This document shows positions 5,790-12,686 of a stretch of DNA of 12,686 nt, one piece after another. How positions within the stretch are numbered: position 1 is the first letter of the stretch; every line of letters starts with the position of its first letter. The position numbers and the translations under genes were made by a program. Under the pieces are notes generated by a model. The model was not told the origin of the DNA and searched no databases. It was given only the letters and a program-made list of their open reading frames with translations. Where the stretch lies: NCBI GenBank assembly GCA_018376855.1, contig JAHAAN010000051.1, positions 1 through 12,686 on the forward strand, read 5' to 3'. This stretch comes from Clostridiales bacterium (lineage in GTDB: Bacteria > Bacillota > Clostridia > Christensenellales > QALW01).

Positions 5790-7530
5790 CCTCTTCACCT
5801 GCCTTGTTTTGAGACTGATATACCTCGCGGTAAATCGCATTTGCTGCAAGCAGCTCCTGATGCGTTCCCACAGCGTTAATTCTGCCGCCTTCCATTACAA
5901 TAATTCTATCAGCCTCCTGCACGGAAGAAATGCGCTGCGCAATAATGATTTTTGTAGTTTCGGGAATGAATTCGCGCATCGCCTTGCGGATCAACGCATC
6001 CGTGCGCGTATCCACCGCGCTGGTGGAATCGTCCAGAATAAGAATTTTCGGTTTTTTCAGAAGCGCACGCGCAATACACAAGCGCTGCTTCTGTCCGCCG
6101 GAAACGTTCGCGCCGCCCTGTTCAATATAGGTATCATAACCCTGCGGCAGCTGCAAAATAAATTCCTCTGCCTGCGCCAGCCGGCATGCCTGCGCCATTT
6201 CCTCATCTGTCGCATCCGGATTTCCCCAACGCAGATTCTCTTTGATCGTTCCGGAAAACAGAATATTCTTTTGCAGCACCACGGCAACCTGATTGCGCAA
6301 TGCATCCAGATCATAGCTGCGAACATCCTGTCCGCCCACGCGCACGGCGCCCACCGTGGTATCGTACAAGCGGGAAATAAGCTGAATCAGCGAAGATTTA
6401 GAAGTTCCCGTTCCGCCAATGATCCCAACCGTTTCGCCGGAACGAATATGTAAATCAATATCGGAAAGCGCAAATTTTTCGGCTGTTTCGGAATATTTAA
6501 AGCTTACGCCGTCAAAATCTATAGAGCCGTCCGCCACCTCATAAATCGGGCTTTCAGGATTGGAAAGCGTGCTTTCCTCCTGAAGGATTTCCACAATGCG
6601 CCGTGCAGATTCGCCGGCCATTGTAATCATAACAAACACCATGGATACCATCATTAAGCTCATAAGAACCTGAAATCCATAAGTAATCAGCGAAGACATC
6701 TGCCCCACATTAAGATCCATCCCGCTTGAGGTAATTACCGTATAAGAGCCGAACGTGAGCACAAAGACCATGATTGCATACATACAGAATTGCATAAGCG
6801 GATTATTAATTGCAAGAATGCGTTCTGCCCGGGTAAAATCAGCGCAAACATCTTCCGCCGCAGCGCCGAATTTCTCTTTCTCATACTCCTCCCGCACAAA
6901 GGATTTTACCACACGCATCCCCTTAACATTTTCCTGAATGGATGCATTCAGCGCGTCATATTTCTTAAATACGCTTTTAAACAAAGGCATAACCTTGCGA
7001 ATAATGAAGAACAACCCAAAGCCCAGAAGCGGAAGCACTACCGCAAAGATGATCGCCATCTTGCCGCCCATAACAAACGCCATAACGAACGAAAAAATCA
7101 GCATCAGCGGGCACCGAATAGCCGTGCGGATAATCATCATATAAGCCATTTGAACATTGGTTACATCGGTCGTCAGCCTTGTGACCAGCGAAGAGGTGGA
7201 AAATTTATCAATGTTGCCGAAGGAATATGTCTGAATCTTATAAAACATATCCTTTCTCAAATTGCGGGCAAAGCCGCAAGAGGCGGTTGCGCATGTTGAA
7301 CCCGCCCATGCGCCGAATGTCAGGGAAAGCCCCGCCATTACCACAAGCACTGCTCCGTAAACGGCGATTTCTCCAAACGGACATCCTTCGCTGATTCGGT
7401 TTACAAGCTGCGCCACAATAAACGGAATGATACATTCCATCACTACTTCGAGCGAAACCGCTATCGGCGTGATCAGAGAGGGCTTTTTATACTCCCTGAT
7501 ACACTTCTTCAATTCTTTTATAATCTTCAT
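5782..7530 (-). CDS. ABC exporter half-transporter, degenerate-site subunit (permease-ATPase fusion)
   Basis: First gene of the exporter operon (582 aa). An exporter-type transmembrane domain (six helices, about residues 15-320) is followed by an ATPase domain. Walker A is GGTGTSKSS with Lys378; the third Gly of the loop is Ser377, a variant I associate with this subgroup. The signature VSGGQ (476-480) is canonical. Walker B ends Asp500-Asp501, so the catalytic Glu is replaced by Asp, and the H-loop His is Gln532 (AQRISS). These changes predict a non-hydrolysing site, as in TM287 of TM287/288 and the matching subunits of LmrCD and BmrCD. The ATG at 7530 has GAGG/GGGAG purines just before it; a longer frame to a TTG at 7575 would run back through a terminator-like leader hairpin and is rejected. 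Transcription is from 7613-7641 and may be attenuated in the leader. Confidence 0.93.
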   Translation of the reverse strand: MKIIKELKKCIREYKKPSLITPIAVSLEVVMECIIPFIVAQLVNRISEGCPFGEIAVYGAVLVVMAGLSLTFGAWAGSTCATASCGFARNLRKDMFYKIQTYSFGNIDKFSTSSLVTRLTTDVTNVQMAYMMIIRTAIRCPLMLIFSFVMAFVMGGKMAIIFAVVLPLLGFGLFFIIRKVMPLFKSVFKKYDALNASIQENVKGMRVVKSFVREEYEKEKFGAAAEDVCADFTRAERILAINNPLMQFCMYAIMVFVLTFGSYTVITSSGMDLNVGQMSSLITYGFQVLMSLMMVSMVFVMITMAGESARRIVEILQEESTLSNPESPIYEVADGSIDFDGVSFKYSETAEKFALSDIDLHIRSGETVGIIGGTGTSKSSLIQLISRLYDTTVGAVRVGGQDVRSYDLDALRNQVAVVLQKNILFSGTIKENLRWGNPDATDEEMAQACRLAQAEEFILQLPQGYDTYIEQGGANVSGGQKQRLCIARALLKKPKILILDDSTSAVDTRTDALIRKAMREFIPETTKIIIAQRISSVQEADRIIVMEGGRINAVGTHQELLAANAIYREVYQSQNKAGEEDE

Positions 7531-7555
7531 GCTCTCCCTCATTTCTCTGCCGGAT

Positions 7556-7589
7556 AAAAAAAGCGAAAGTCCCAAAATCGGACTTACGC
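7556..7589 (-). terminator. Terminator-like hairpin in the exporter leader (candidate attenuator)
   Basis: On the minus strand GCG-T-AAGTCC (7589-7580) pairs with GGACTT-T-CGC (7572-7563). This is nine base pairs around one T-T mismatch, with a 7-base loop, followed directly by seven T's (7562-7556). It lies after the promoter (7613-7641) and about 25 bases before the first exporter ATG. No other minus-strand gene lies between promoter and hairpin, so it can only act on the operon's own leader. That makes it an attenuator candidate. Confidence 0.6.
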
Positions 7590-7604
7590 ACTTATGCCGC
7601 TCAT
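7584..7604 (-). CDS. Possible six-codon leader peptide (MSGISA)
   Basis: The frame ATG AGC GGC ATA AGT GCG TAA begins a few bases after the predicted transcription start (about 7606) and ends at the first bases of the terminator stem's 5' arm. A ribosome at its stop codon would mask that arm. There is no Shine-Dalgarno, so initiation would have to be leaderless. A frame this short can occur by chance; only its placement supports it. Confidence 0.25.
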   Translation of the reverse strand: MSGISA

Positions 7605-7612
7605 TTTTTCAC

Positions 7613-7641
7613 ATTATAGCATTTTCTTTTCACACTGTCAA
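7613..7641 (-). promoter_or_regulatory. Consensus promoter of the ABC exporter operon
   Basis: A perfect TTGACA (7636-7641), a 17-base spacer and a perfect TATAAT (7613-7618) lie on the minus strand. Such a strong basal promoter in front of a transcription-terminator-like hairpin suits control by attenuation rather than by activation. Confidence 0.85.
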
Positions 7642-7742
7642 ACGAACTTCTTTTTTGCACCGCGATCTGAAATCAAAAAACGCATCATATCAAAAAAATA
7701 CACTATATATCAAAATTGTGGGTTCCCTTTTGCAAACCGATA

Positions 7743-7751
7743 TGCTACAAT
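7743..7751 (+). promoter_or_regulatory. Extended -10 promoter of the lipoprotein gene
   Basis: TGCTACAAT (TG at 7743-7744, TACAAT at 7746-7751) lies 31 bases upstream of the ATG at 7783. No good -35 is visible, which is common for extended -10 promoters. It is divergent from the exporter promoter, about 100 bases away. Confidence 0.5.
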
Positions 7752-7782
7752 GAACAAAATATTTATCCGATAAGGAGAAAAA

Positions 7783-10422
7783 ATGAAAAAACAAAAATGG
7801 AAAATGGCGGCGGCGCTGGCTGCAATGATTCTTTCGTTCAGCGCCTGCACGCCAACAGAGGAGGATTCAACCATGACGCAGCAACCGACCGCTGATCCGT
7901 CAAACGCCCCGCAGGAAAGAACGCTGGGGCAAAAAGGCACGGATTACACCTATTTTTGGTGGGATTACGGCATAGGCACATCCCAGCGCAACGCTTATGT
8001 GCAGACTGGAAACTACGGCCTGATGCTCGACGCGCGCACAGGAAACCTGAAAAAGCTCGGCGGGCTTGAAGGCATCAACCGTGATGCAGCGTCAACTGGC
8101 ACGAACGACGCTGTAGACGCATTACCCGCAATCAAAAAAGCCTCTTACAATATTTCCGACGCAAACGGACTTTCGGATACCGTCCACGCAGCGTCTTATG
8201 TGCACAACGACGCATACCCGATGTCCTCATCGGCTATGGAGGGCGCAGGTAAAACCAACGCTGTGCGCATTATCAGCAGCGGAACCTATATGCAGCGCTT
8301 TGACATCATGCAGCTGCTCTACGCCAAAACCACCGATTACACCGCCCGCGCAGAATTCGCCTGCGTTTCGGACTATTTAACCTTTACCTATGACGCCATG
8401 TGCTCCACAAAGATTAAAGAAGCCGACGTTACGCTTTCTTATACTTTAGAGCTGGATGACGGCTACCGTCTGCTGGGCACCTATTGCGACGGAAAAGCCG
8501 CCGTACTCCGCAGGGAGGACGGACAAAGCCTTGCCGTCGTGCTGCCGCAGGGCAGCGCCGGAACCGTCGCCGCTGAAAACGGCCGCGTAACCGTCAGCAG
8601 CAATGTAACCGTGAACAGGCGGAATTGGACCGGCTTTTCCTTTGTGCTGATTCCCGGTCTTGAGCTGGGCGAACAATGCGTTTTGGATTACTATGCCTCG
8701 CAAAGCGTCTCTATTACAGCCCAAAACACGGAGCCGAAAGATACGGGCAACGCAAAAGTGGAAAACAACGTGCTGACAAGCGCGCACGAAATCCAGATGC
8801 CGGATTCCAGCGACTACACCGATTATTCCAAAGAGGAAAACCGCACGGCATACGAACGCACGCCGTTTACCATTACCAACCCGTCGGACAGAGACGTGCG
8901 CGTTACGCTCTGCTTTAAAAAAGCGTTGGTTTACCCTTACGCCAACTACGGCCTGTGGGGCATGAGTCCGATGCTGATCGACTCAAAAACCAATGAGCCT
9001 ACCGGCATATCCGTGCAGTATTCGCGCAACCCGCATAACTGGACCTCGTACAGAGATGTTCTGTACGGCTCCTGCTGGGTAAACTGCTATACATATTTAG
9101 ATATTCCCGCAAACGGTTCCGTAAGCTACGACTTCGTGTGCGCGTTCTCCTGCTGGGGCGAAACCTACGCCTCCAGCATTGCGCAGATGTGTTTGGTAGG
9201 TTGGGGCGGCAACCAATGGTGGATGTCCGCATCTATCGGCTCCTCCTCCGGTTATGGCGAAACCTTTGGCTTCGACCCTGAACGCGGCTGCGGCAGAAGC
9301 CTGATCGACGATTCAAGCCCCATTTTTGTGGAAAAAACCAACGGTGCAGGCGGCGCGGATTGGATCACGATCTACAGCAATCCGGACAGCACAAGTTACC
9401 GCAATGTGCGTCAGCAAAAAATCACCGTAAAAACGGTAGGTCCCAATGTGAGCCAGATGAAAGTAAGCGGATACTTGGATAACGGATGTGTATACGCCGA
9501 ACTGACTGTAACCATCAGCCGAAGCAACGACTACTCCCGCATGATCAATTCCTTCCGCTATGAATTTTTGAAGGATACGACGTTTGACCGCCTCTCCCTG
9601 TATTCGCTGGGCGCGGATAATTACAACGGCATTCGCTTTACAGAGCTTGCCTACGGCGATGAATCCGGCCAGCTCGGAACGCTTACCGTTCCAGAACAAG
9701 GCCATAAGTCCGAATACTTGAAGCAGTATGTGGATATGGCAGGCAAGAACGTTTGGGTATCGCAGCACGGCTTCGATGAATCAATGGCCAATTCCGATAA
9801 AGGCATGGTCATCCGCGAATACCGCGCCGAGCTAAACGGCAAAACATATAATACGCCTACGCTTTCCTTCTATATTACAAACAACGGCTGCACAAACCTT
9901 TCGGCAGAGCTTTCACTTCCCGAAGAAATCGCCGAAACCGGAAAGGTAGACGCAGGCAGCACGGTGTCCGGCACGGTGGAATATCTGATTGTTCCCCGCA
10001 TTAAATCAGAATATATCGGCACCAGTCCTTATATCAAGTCCTTGGATGAAAACGCTTTCGGCTGCGGCGAGATCCTACGCCGTTACGCAGTGGACAACGC
10101 CATTACCGCTTCGGCAAGCGTCGGCGAGGTTACAAGCGCTTATCCCGTGCGCGTGTGCGCCGTAAGCGGCTCCGCCGCGGCAGAGGTAACGATCACCGGC
10201 GGCATCGGCTACGTTCCCGTAACGTTTGAAGGGCTGGATTCCTACAGCGGCTGGCGGTTGTTCAAGGTAACCGAGGTCGGCGAGGAAATGGTGGATCAAT
10301 CCGTAAAAGGAAACGATTACTGGCAGGTTTACCGCAATCCCGATACTGATACCTACGACATTTCATTCAACGTATTCCAAATCGGCGAAACTGCAACCTA
10401 CCGTTTAAAAAAGGTTAACTAA
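7783..10422 (+). CDS. Large secreted lipoprotein of unknown function
   Basis: 879 aa. A lysine-rich signal peptide with an Ala-rich core ends at FSAC, with Cys22 the likely lipidated residue. Phe at -3 is off the usual lipobox, but the Cys is followed by a Thr/Glu/Ser/Gln/Pro-rich spacer typical of Gram-positive lipoproteins. The mature part has no recognisable catalytic motif. It looks beta-rich and is full of aromatic patches such as YFWWDYG (57-63) and LVGWGGNQWW (471-480). The central region (about 460-650) contains GETFGFDP, an IDDSSPI block and a segment ending in a YSLGADNYNG motif. From memory and unverified, this pattern resembles uncharacterised extracellular proteins of Bacteroidota and Planctomycetota linked to polysaccharide use. 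About 16 cysteines is many for a secreted protein. The ribosome site AAGGAG (7772-7777) is 5 bases before the ATG. A glycan-binding or glycan-cleaving role is inferred from aromatics and the nearby GH32 gene. Confidence 0.88.
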   Translation: MKKQKWKMAAALAAMILSFSACTPTEEDSTMTQQPTADPSNAPQERTLGQKGTDYTYFWWDYGIGTSQRNAYVQTGNYGLMLDARTGNLKKLGGLEGINRDAASTGTNDAVDALPAIKKASYNISDANGLSDTVHAASYVHNDAYPMSSSAMEGAGKTNAVRIISSGTYMQRFDIMQLLYAKTTDYTARAEFACVSDYLTFTYDAMCSTKIKEADVTLSYTLELDDGYRLLGTYCDGKAAVLRREDGQSLAVVLPQGSAGTVAAENGRVTVSSNVTVNRRNWTGFSFVLIPGLELGEQCVLDYYASQSVSITAQNTEPKDTGNAKVENNVLTSAHEIQMPDSSDYTDYSKEENRTAYERTPFTITNPSDRDVRVTLCFKKALVYPYANYGLWGMSPMLIDSKTNEPTGISVQYSRNPHNWTSYRDVLYGSCWVNCYTYLDIPANGSVSYDFVCAFSCWGETYASSIAQMCLVGWGGNQWWMSASIGSSSGYGETFGFDPERGCGRSLIDDSSPIFVEKTNGAGGADWITIYSNPDSTSYRNVRQQKITVKTVGPNVSQMKVSGYLDNGCVYAELTVTISRSNDYSRMINSFRYEFLKDTTFDRLSLYSLGADNYNGIRFTELAYGDESGQLGTLTVPEQGHKSEYLKQYVDMAGKNVWVSQHGFDESMANSDKGMVIREYRAELNGKTYNTPTLSFYITNNGCTNLSAELSLPEEIAETGKVDAGSTVSGTVEYLIVPRIKSEYIGTSPYIKSLDENAFGCGEILRRYAVDNAITASASVGEVTSAYPVRVCAVSGSAAAEVTITGGIGYVPVTFEGLDSYSGWRLFKVTEVGEEMVDQSVKGNDYWQVYRNPDTDTYDISFNVFQIGETATYRLKKVN

Positions 10423-10426
10423 AAAC

Positions 10427-10459
10427 AAAAGCCCGAAAGAAGACCTCTTTCGGGCTTTT
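10427..10459. terminator. Bidirectional intrinsic terminator
   Basis: The perfect 14-bp stem AAAAGCCCGAAAGA (10427-10440) / TCTTTCGGGCTTTT (10446-10459) has a 5-base loop and self-supplied T-runs on both strands. It ends the lipoprotein gene and also the convergent leftward transcript of the DUF5131 and GH32 genes. Confidence 0.92.
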
Positions 10460-10510
10460 CTTATTTAAAAACTCTCCTTACCTTCACGCTGCACGCAAAA
10501 CCATCCGCAA

Positions 10511-11395
10511 TTACTTTTCCATACTCCTTTCGCACGCGCCGCAATCGGAGCAGCCGTTGCAGATCGGCCGCGAACCGCAGCGCTCGCAGCTCTTTCGGAA
10601 TTTCGGAACATATTGCGCTTCCGGCGCAAGCGGCTGGCCAAAGCCGTCTGTCAAGGCAAAGCGAATCGGCCTGCCTTGATAGCTCATGCCGGAACGGAAC
10701 GCCATTTCGCTCTGCACCGATTTTTTAGGAATATGATATTCCTTTCCATTCTTAATAAAGCAGGTGCCCGTCTCAATAAAACAAAACGTTACGCCGCAGG
10801 CCTCGCACTCTCTGCGCAGCTCCTGCACCCATTCAAATCTGCACGGCCTCGCGCCGTCATAATTTTCACCGCCGCAGATCACCTGCTCAATCTGCCCGCT
10901 TTCCAAATATTTTTCCATGCGTACTGCGCCGATAAACGGCGCGCACATAACCCCTTTATGCTTAAACGGAAGCTTCAACAGCAGCGGCAGCCGCTCGTCA
11001 GCGCGACGCTGATTTTCACACGTTACATTAAAAAAGACGTTTTCCCAACCGTCGCCCCAATCCTCCGGAAGACAATCAACTGCCCGCTGCGGCCGCTTGG
11101 TAAGCAGAAAAAAGCTCACATCACTCCGCTGCCGAATCACACCCCACGCTTCATTGCGCCAAGCATCGGCTTCCTCCAAAAAGAAATCCGAGGTCATACA
11201 CACACGCAGCATCTCGCCGGACTGAACCTTACTGTTGCCGAACCGATCCTTCTGAAGCGGATAAAAGAAGTTTTTAGTGCGGTAAATACGACTTCCGTCC
11301 TGATCACGCATCCGATCAAGAAAATACATGTAGCAGTTTTCACAGCCTTCGCTGATTTTTCTGCACCCGTGCCACGGATTCCAAATATCGTGCAT
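10511..11395 (-). CDS. DUF5131 family protein (phage Gp37/Gp68-like), Cys-rich
   Basis: 294 aa. The N-terminus IWNPWHGCRKISEGCENCYM gives a Cys11-x6-Cys18-x2-Cys21 triad typical of DUF5131, formerly annotated phage protein Gp37/Gp68. Members are thought to bind an Fe-S cluster in a radical-SAM-like way, but no reaction is established. Other family-like segments are MTSDFFLEEAD (67-77), FFLLTKRP and ICGGENYDGARPC, where family members typically have GGESG. The C-terminus adds six cysteines at 270, 273, 279, 282, 285 and 288 (CxxC-x5-CxxCxxCxxC), which may hold a second metal cluster. The ATG at 11395 lies after a G-rich purine tract with GGAGGA about a dozen bases upstream. It follows the GH32 stop by 43 bases and has its own extended -10. 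Nothing else nearby looks like phage. Confidence 0.85.
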   Translation of the reverse strand: MHDIWNPWHGCRKISEGCENCYMYFLDRMRDQDGSRIYRTKNFFYPLQKDRFGNSKVQSGEMLRVCMTSDFFLEEADAWRNEAWGVIRQRSDVSFFLLTKRPQRAVDCLPEDWGDGWENVFFNVTCENQRRADERLPLLLKLPFKHKGVMCAPFIGAVRMEKYLESGQIEQVICGGENYDGARPCRFEWVQELRRECEACGVTFCFIETGTCFIKNGKEYHIPKKSVQSEMAFRSGMSYQGRPIRFALTDGFGQPLAPEAQYVPKFRKSCERCGSRPICNGCSDCGACERSMEK

Positions 11396-11418
11396 ACCGC
11401 CCCACCCTCCTCCGCTCC

Positions 11419-11427
11419 ATTATAGCA
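11419..11427 (-). promoter_or_regulatory. Extended -10 promoter of the DUF5131 gene
   Basis: TGCTATAAT on the minus strand (TG at 11426-11427, TATAAT at 11419-11424) sits in the 43-base gap between the GH32 stop and the DUF5131 ATG. No good -35 is visible. The predicted leader is only about 17 bases. Read-through from the GH32 gene is also possible, as no terminator separates them. Confidence 0.5.
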
Positions 11428-11438
11428 TATTTTCAGGC

Positions 11439-12686
11439 TTACCGCTTCTTTTTAGCGGCAAAAAACACGCCCGCTCCGCATGCGCCTATGACCGCAGCTA
11501 CCGCGGCAATCACCCATGCCGCCGACGCTTGCTTTGTGATCTCCGTTCCGCATTTTTCCGTTTCCGCCGGCGCAGGCGAATGAAACGGCTCCGGAGCGCT
11601 GCTGCGAATCGACCGCATCCCGTACAGCGTAAGCTTCTCCACGCAAAGCTCCCCGCCCAGCGAAGAGATCGACAGGCCTGTATTCTGCGGACTCGCAAAC
11701 GTCAAACCGTTCTGCCAAACCTGCCCGTTGTTGGCAAACACATCTATAACCGAGGTGTCTGCAATAATGCGCAGCGCGATCTTCCCGTTCTGCGGTTTAA
11801 CTCTGGCCTCATACACGCCGTTTATATACCGCCCCGCATGGCTTTTGTCCGTATATAAACGATTTTTCACCGCATCATAGCGAACGGCTATATACTCTCC
11901 CTTCCCGCTGCGCAGTCTCAGCTCAAAGCCTCGGGAATCCTGCAAATCAATCAGCGCTTCAAGATCATACACCGAGGCTGAAACCTTTCCAAGCGGGTTT
12001 TCGCTTTCCTCCGAAAGAATCAGATTTTCGGCGCTGAACAACGCTTCCGTGCGCAACGCCTGCAATTCCTTTACGGGATATTTTACTAACGCCAGCCTGC
12101 GATCAACCGTCTCAAGCCGCACCTCCAGCGCCAACGACTGCACGCCGTACCATGCTTTTCCGGGTATGGAAGATCGATCCCGCATCCAGCTGATTTCAAT
12201 TCGCCTGCCGAAGGCGTCATTAAAAAAGGTCTGCGCCGCATACATTTCGGGAAAAAGCCCCGAACCGTCGAACAGTTCGCTTACTCCGCTTACCGGCTGC
12301 ACAGGAGCAGTTTCCGCCTTATAATCCAGCTTTCCGTCCTCAGCACGGAACAGTTCTCCGATCAGGTAAAACACACCGCCTCCGTTATAAATCCATTTCA
12401 TGTTATTCACGTCTCCGTCCGCCGCGAGCTGGAACAGATCGGGACATTCGGAATCAAGCGGAGAACCATCTTTATAGCACAGCTCCCGATCCCGCTGCCA
12501 ATGGATCAGATCCGAAGAGGTAAACAGCTGCGCTCTGCCGCCGGCCACCACCATCACCCATATTCCGCCGTTTTCATAAGAAGCATCCTCAAACCACAAC
12601 ACCTTCGGGTCGCGCATACCCGGCTGATACATGTTCCCCGTGTTCGGAATAATGGGAGAGTCAAAGGGCTTGATAAAAGTATTTCC
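11439..12686 (-). CDS. GH32 fructan/sucrose hydrolase with C-terminal membrane anchor (partial, N-terminus off window)
   Basis: The frame is open to the right edge, so the first 18 visible codons precede the internal Met at 12632 and the true start lies outside. 415 residues are visible. Glycoside hydrolase family 32 hydrolyses beta-fructofuranosyl bonds in sucrose, inulin or levan. RDPKV carries the transition-state Asp (codon 12609-12611) and SECPD carries the acid/base Glu (codon 12447-12449). SSDLIHW and YNGGGVFYLIGEL are further family blocks. The nucleophile motif (N-terminal NDPNG) is off window. The back half is the GH32 C-terminal beta-sandwich, with ADTSVIDVFANNGQ as its hallmark. 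After a Pro/Glu-rich spacer it ends in a hydrophobic helix and KKKR, so it is probably membrane-anchored on the outside. No LPXTG is present. Substrate preference cannot be read from the sequence. Confidence 0.92.
   Translation of the reverse strand, partial: GNTFIKPFDSPIIPNTGNMYQPGMRDPKVLWFEDASYENGGIWVMVVAGGRAQLFTSSDLIHWQRDRELCYKDGSPLDSECPDLFQLAADGDVNNMKWIYNGGGVFYLIGELFRAEDGKLDYKAETAPVQPVSGVSELFDGSGLFPEMYAAQTFFNDAFGRRIEISWMRDRSSIPGKAWYGVQSLALEVRLETVDRRLALVKYPVKELQALRTEALFSAENLILSEESENPLGKVSASVYDLEALIDLQDSRGFELRLRSGKGEYIAVRYDAVKNRLYTDKSHAGRYINGVYEARVKPQNGKIALRIIADTSVIDVFANNGQVWQNGLTFASPQNTGLSISSLGGELCVEKLTLYGMRSIRSSAPEPFHSPAPAETEKCGTEITKQASAAWVIAAVAAVIGACGAGVFFAAKKKR

Noticed and set aside
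5790..5849. 20-residue N-terminal extension of the second exporter subunit
   Set aside because: It would overlap the upstream gene by 68 bases. The ATG at 5789 gives the usual short overlap with the upstream stop.
5094..5879. 261-aa plus-strand frame
   Set aside because: It is antisense to the two exporter genes and rich in His/Arg/Asn, typical of a shadow frame.
7531..7575. Longer N-terminus of the first exporter subunit from TTG at 7575 or ATG at 7542
   Set aside because: The TTG lies in the terminator loop and the extension would encode the T-run as protein. The ATG at 7530 has the purine-rich ribosome site and fits the family start.
10613..11425. 270-aa plus-strand frame
   Set aside because: It is antisense to the DUF5131 gene, whose family motifs are clear. 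There is no ribosome site and the translation is low-complexity in character.

Overview
The window looks like the chromosome of an anaerobic Gram-positive bacterium of the class Clostridia, probably a gut-type Oscillospirales or Christensenellales relative. This rests on clostridial-looking protein families, purine-rich Shine-Dalgarno sites, sigma-A type promoters with 17-base spacers, hairpin-plus-U-run terminators and TM-anchored or lipid-anchored surface proteins. It cannot be placed to genus by eye. I see no IS element, phage structural gene, integrase, CRISPR array, tRNA or rRNA, and no gene-free stretch over 300 bases.

Left part (1-3700). mnmA, the tRNA-uridine 2-thiolase, runs leftward from its own promoter. 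Just past its stop is a second leftward promoter, overlapping a perfect 10-bp inverted repeat, that feeds a transcript leaving the window. Divergent from mnmA is a solo SPFH/prohibitin-like membrane protein with a near-consensus promoter. It ends at a bidirectional terminator shared with a leftward polytopic membrane protein of unknown function. A short leftward gene with a probable TTG start follows at 3312-3659.

Middle (3844-7783). Two overlapping leftward genes encode a heterodimeric ABC exporter of the TM287/288, LmrCD and BmrCD type. One subunit has degenerate catalytic residues (Walker B Asp for Glu, H-loop Gln for His) and the partner has the matching degenerate signature (LSQGQ). The operon has a perfect TTGACA-17-TATAAT promoter. 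Its short leader holds an intrinsic-terminator-like hairpin followed by seven T's, about 25 bases upstream of the first gene. A six-codon reading frame ends inside the 5' arm of that hairpin. This is the best candidate here for an undescribed regulatory device: drug- or ribosome-sensed attenuation of an exporter.

Right part (7783-12686). A large rightward lipoprotein (879 aa) of unknown function converges, over a perfect 14-bp bidirectional terminator, on a leftward pair. The first of the pair is a GH32 fructan/sucrose hydrolase that is cut by the window edge and ends in a C-terminal membrane anchor. The second is a DUF5131 (phage Gp37/Gp68-like) protein with an N-terminal Cys triad and an extra C-terminal six-Cys cluster. 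The GH32 enzyme and the lipoprotein suggest a surface glycan-use locus; the role of the DUF5131 protein there is unclear.
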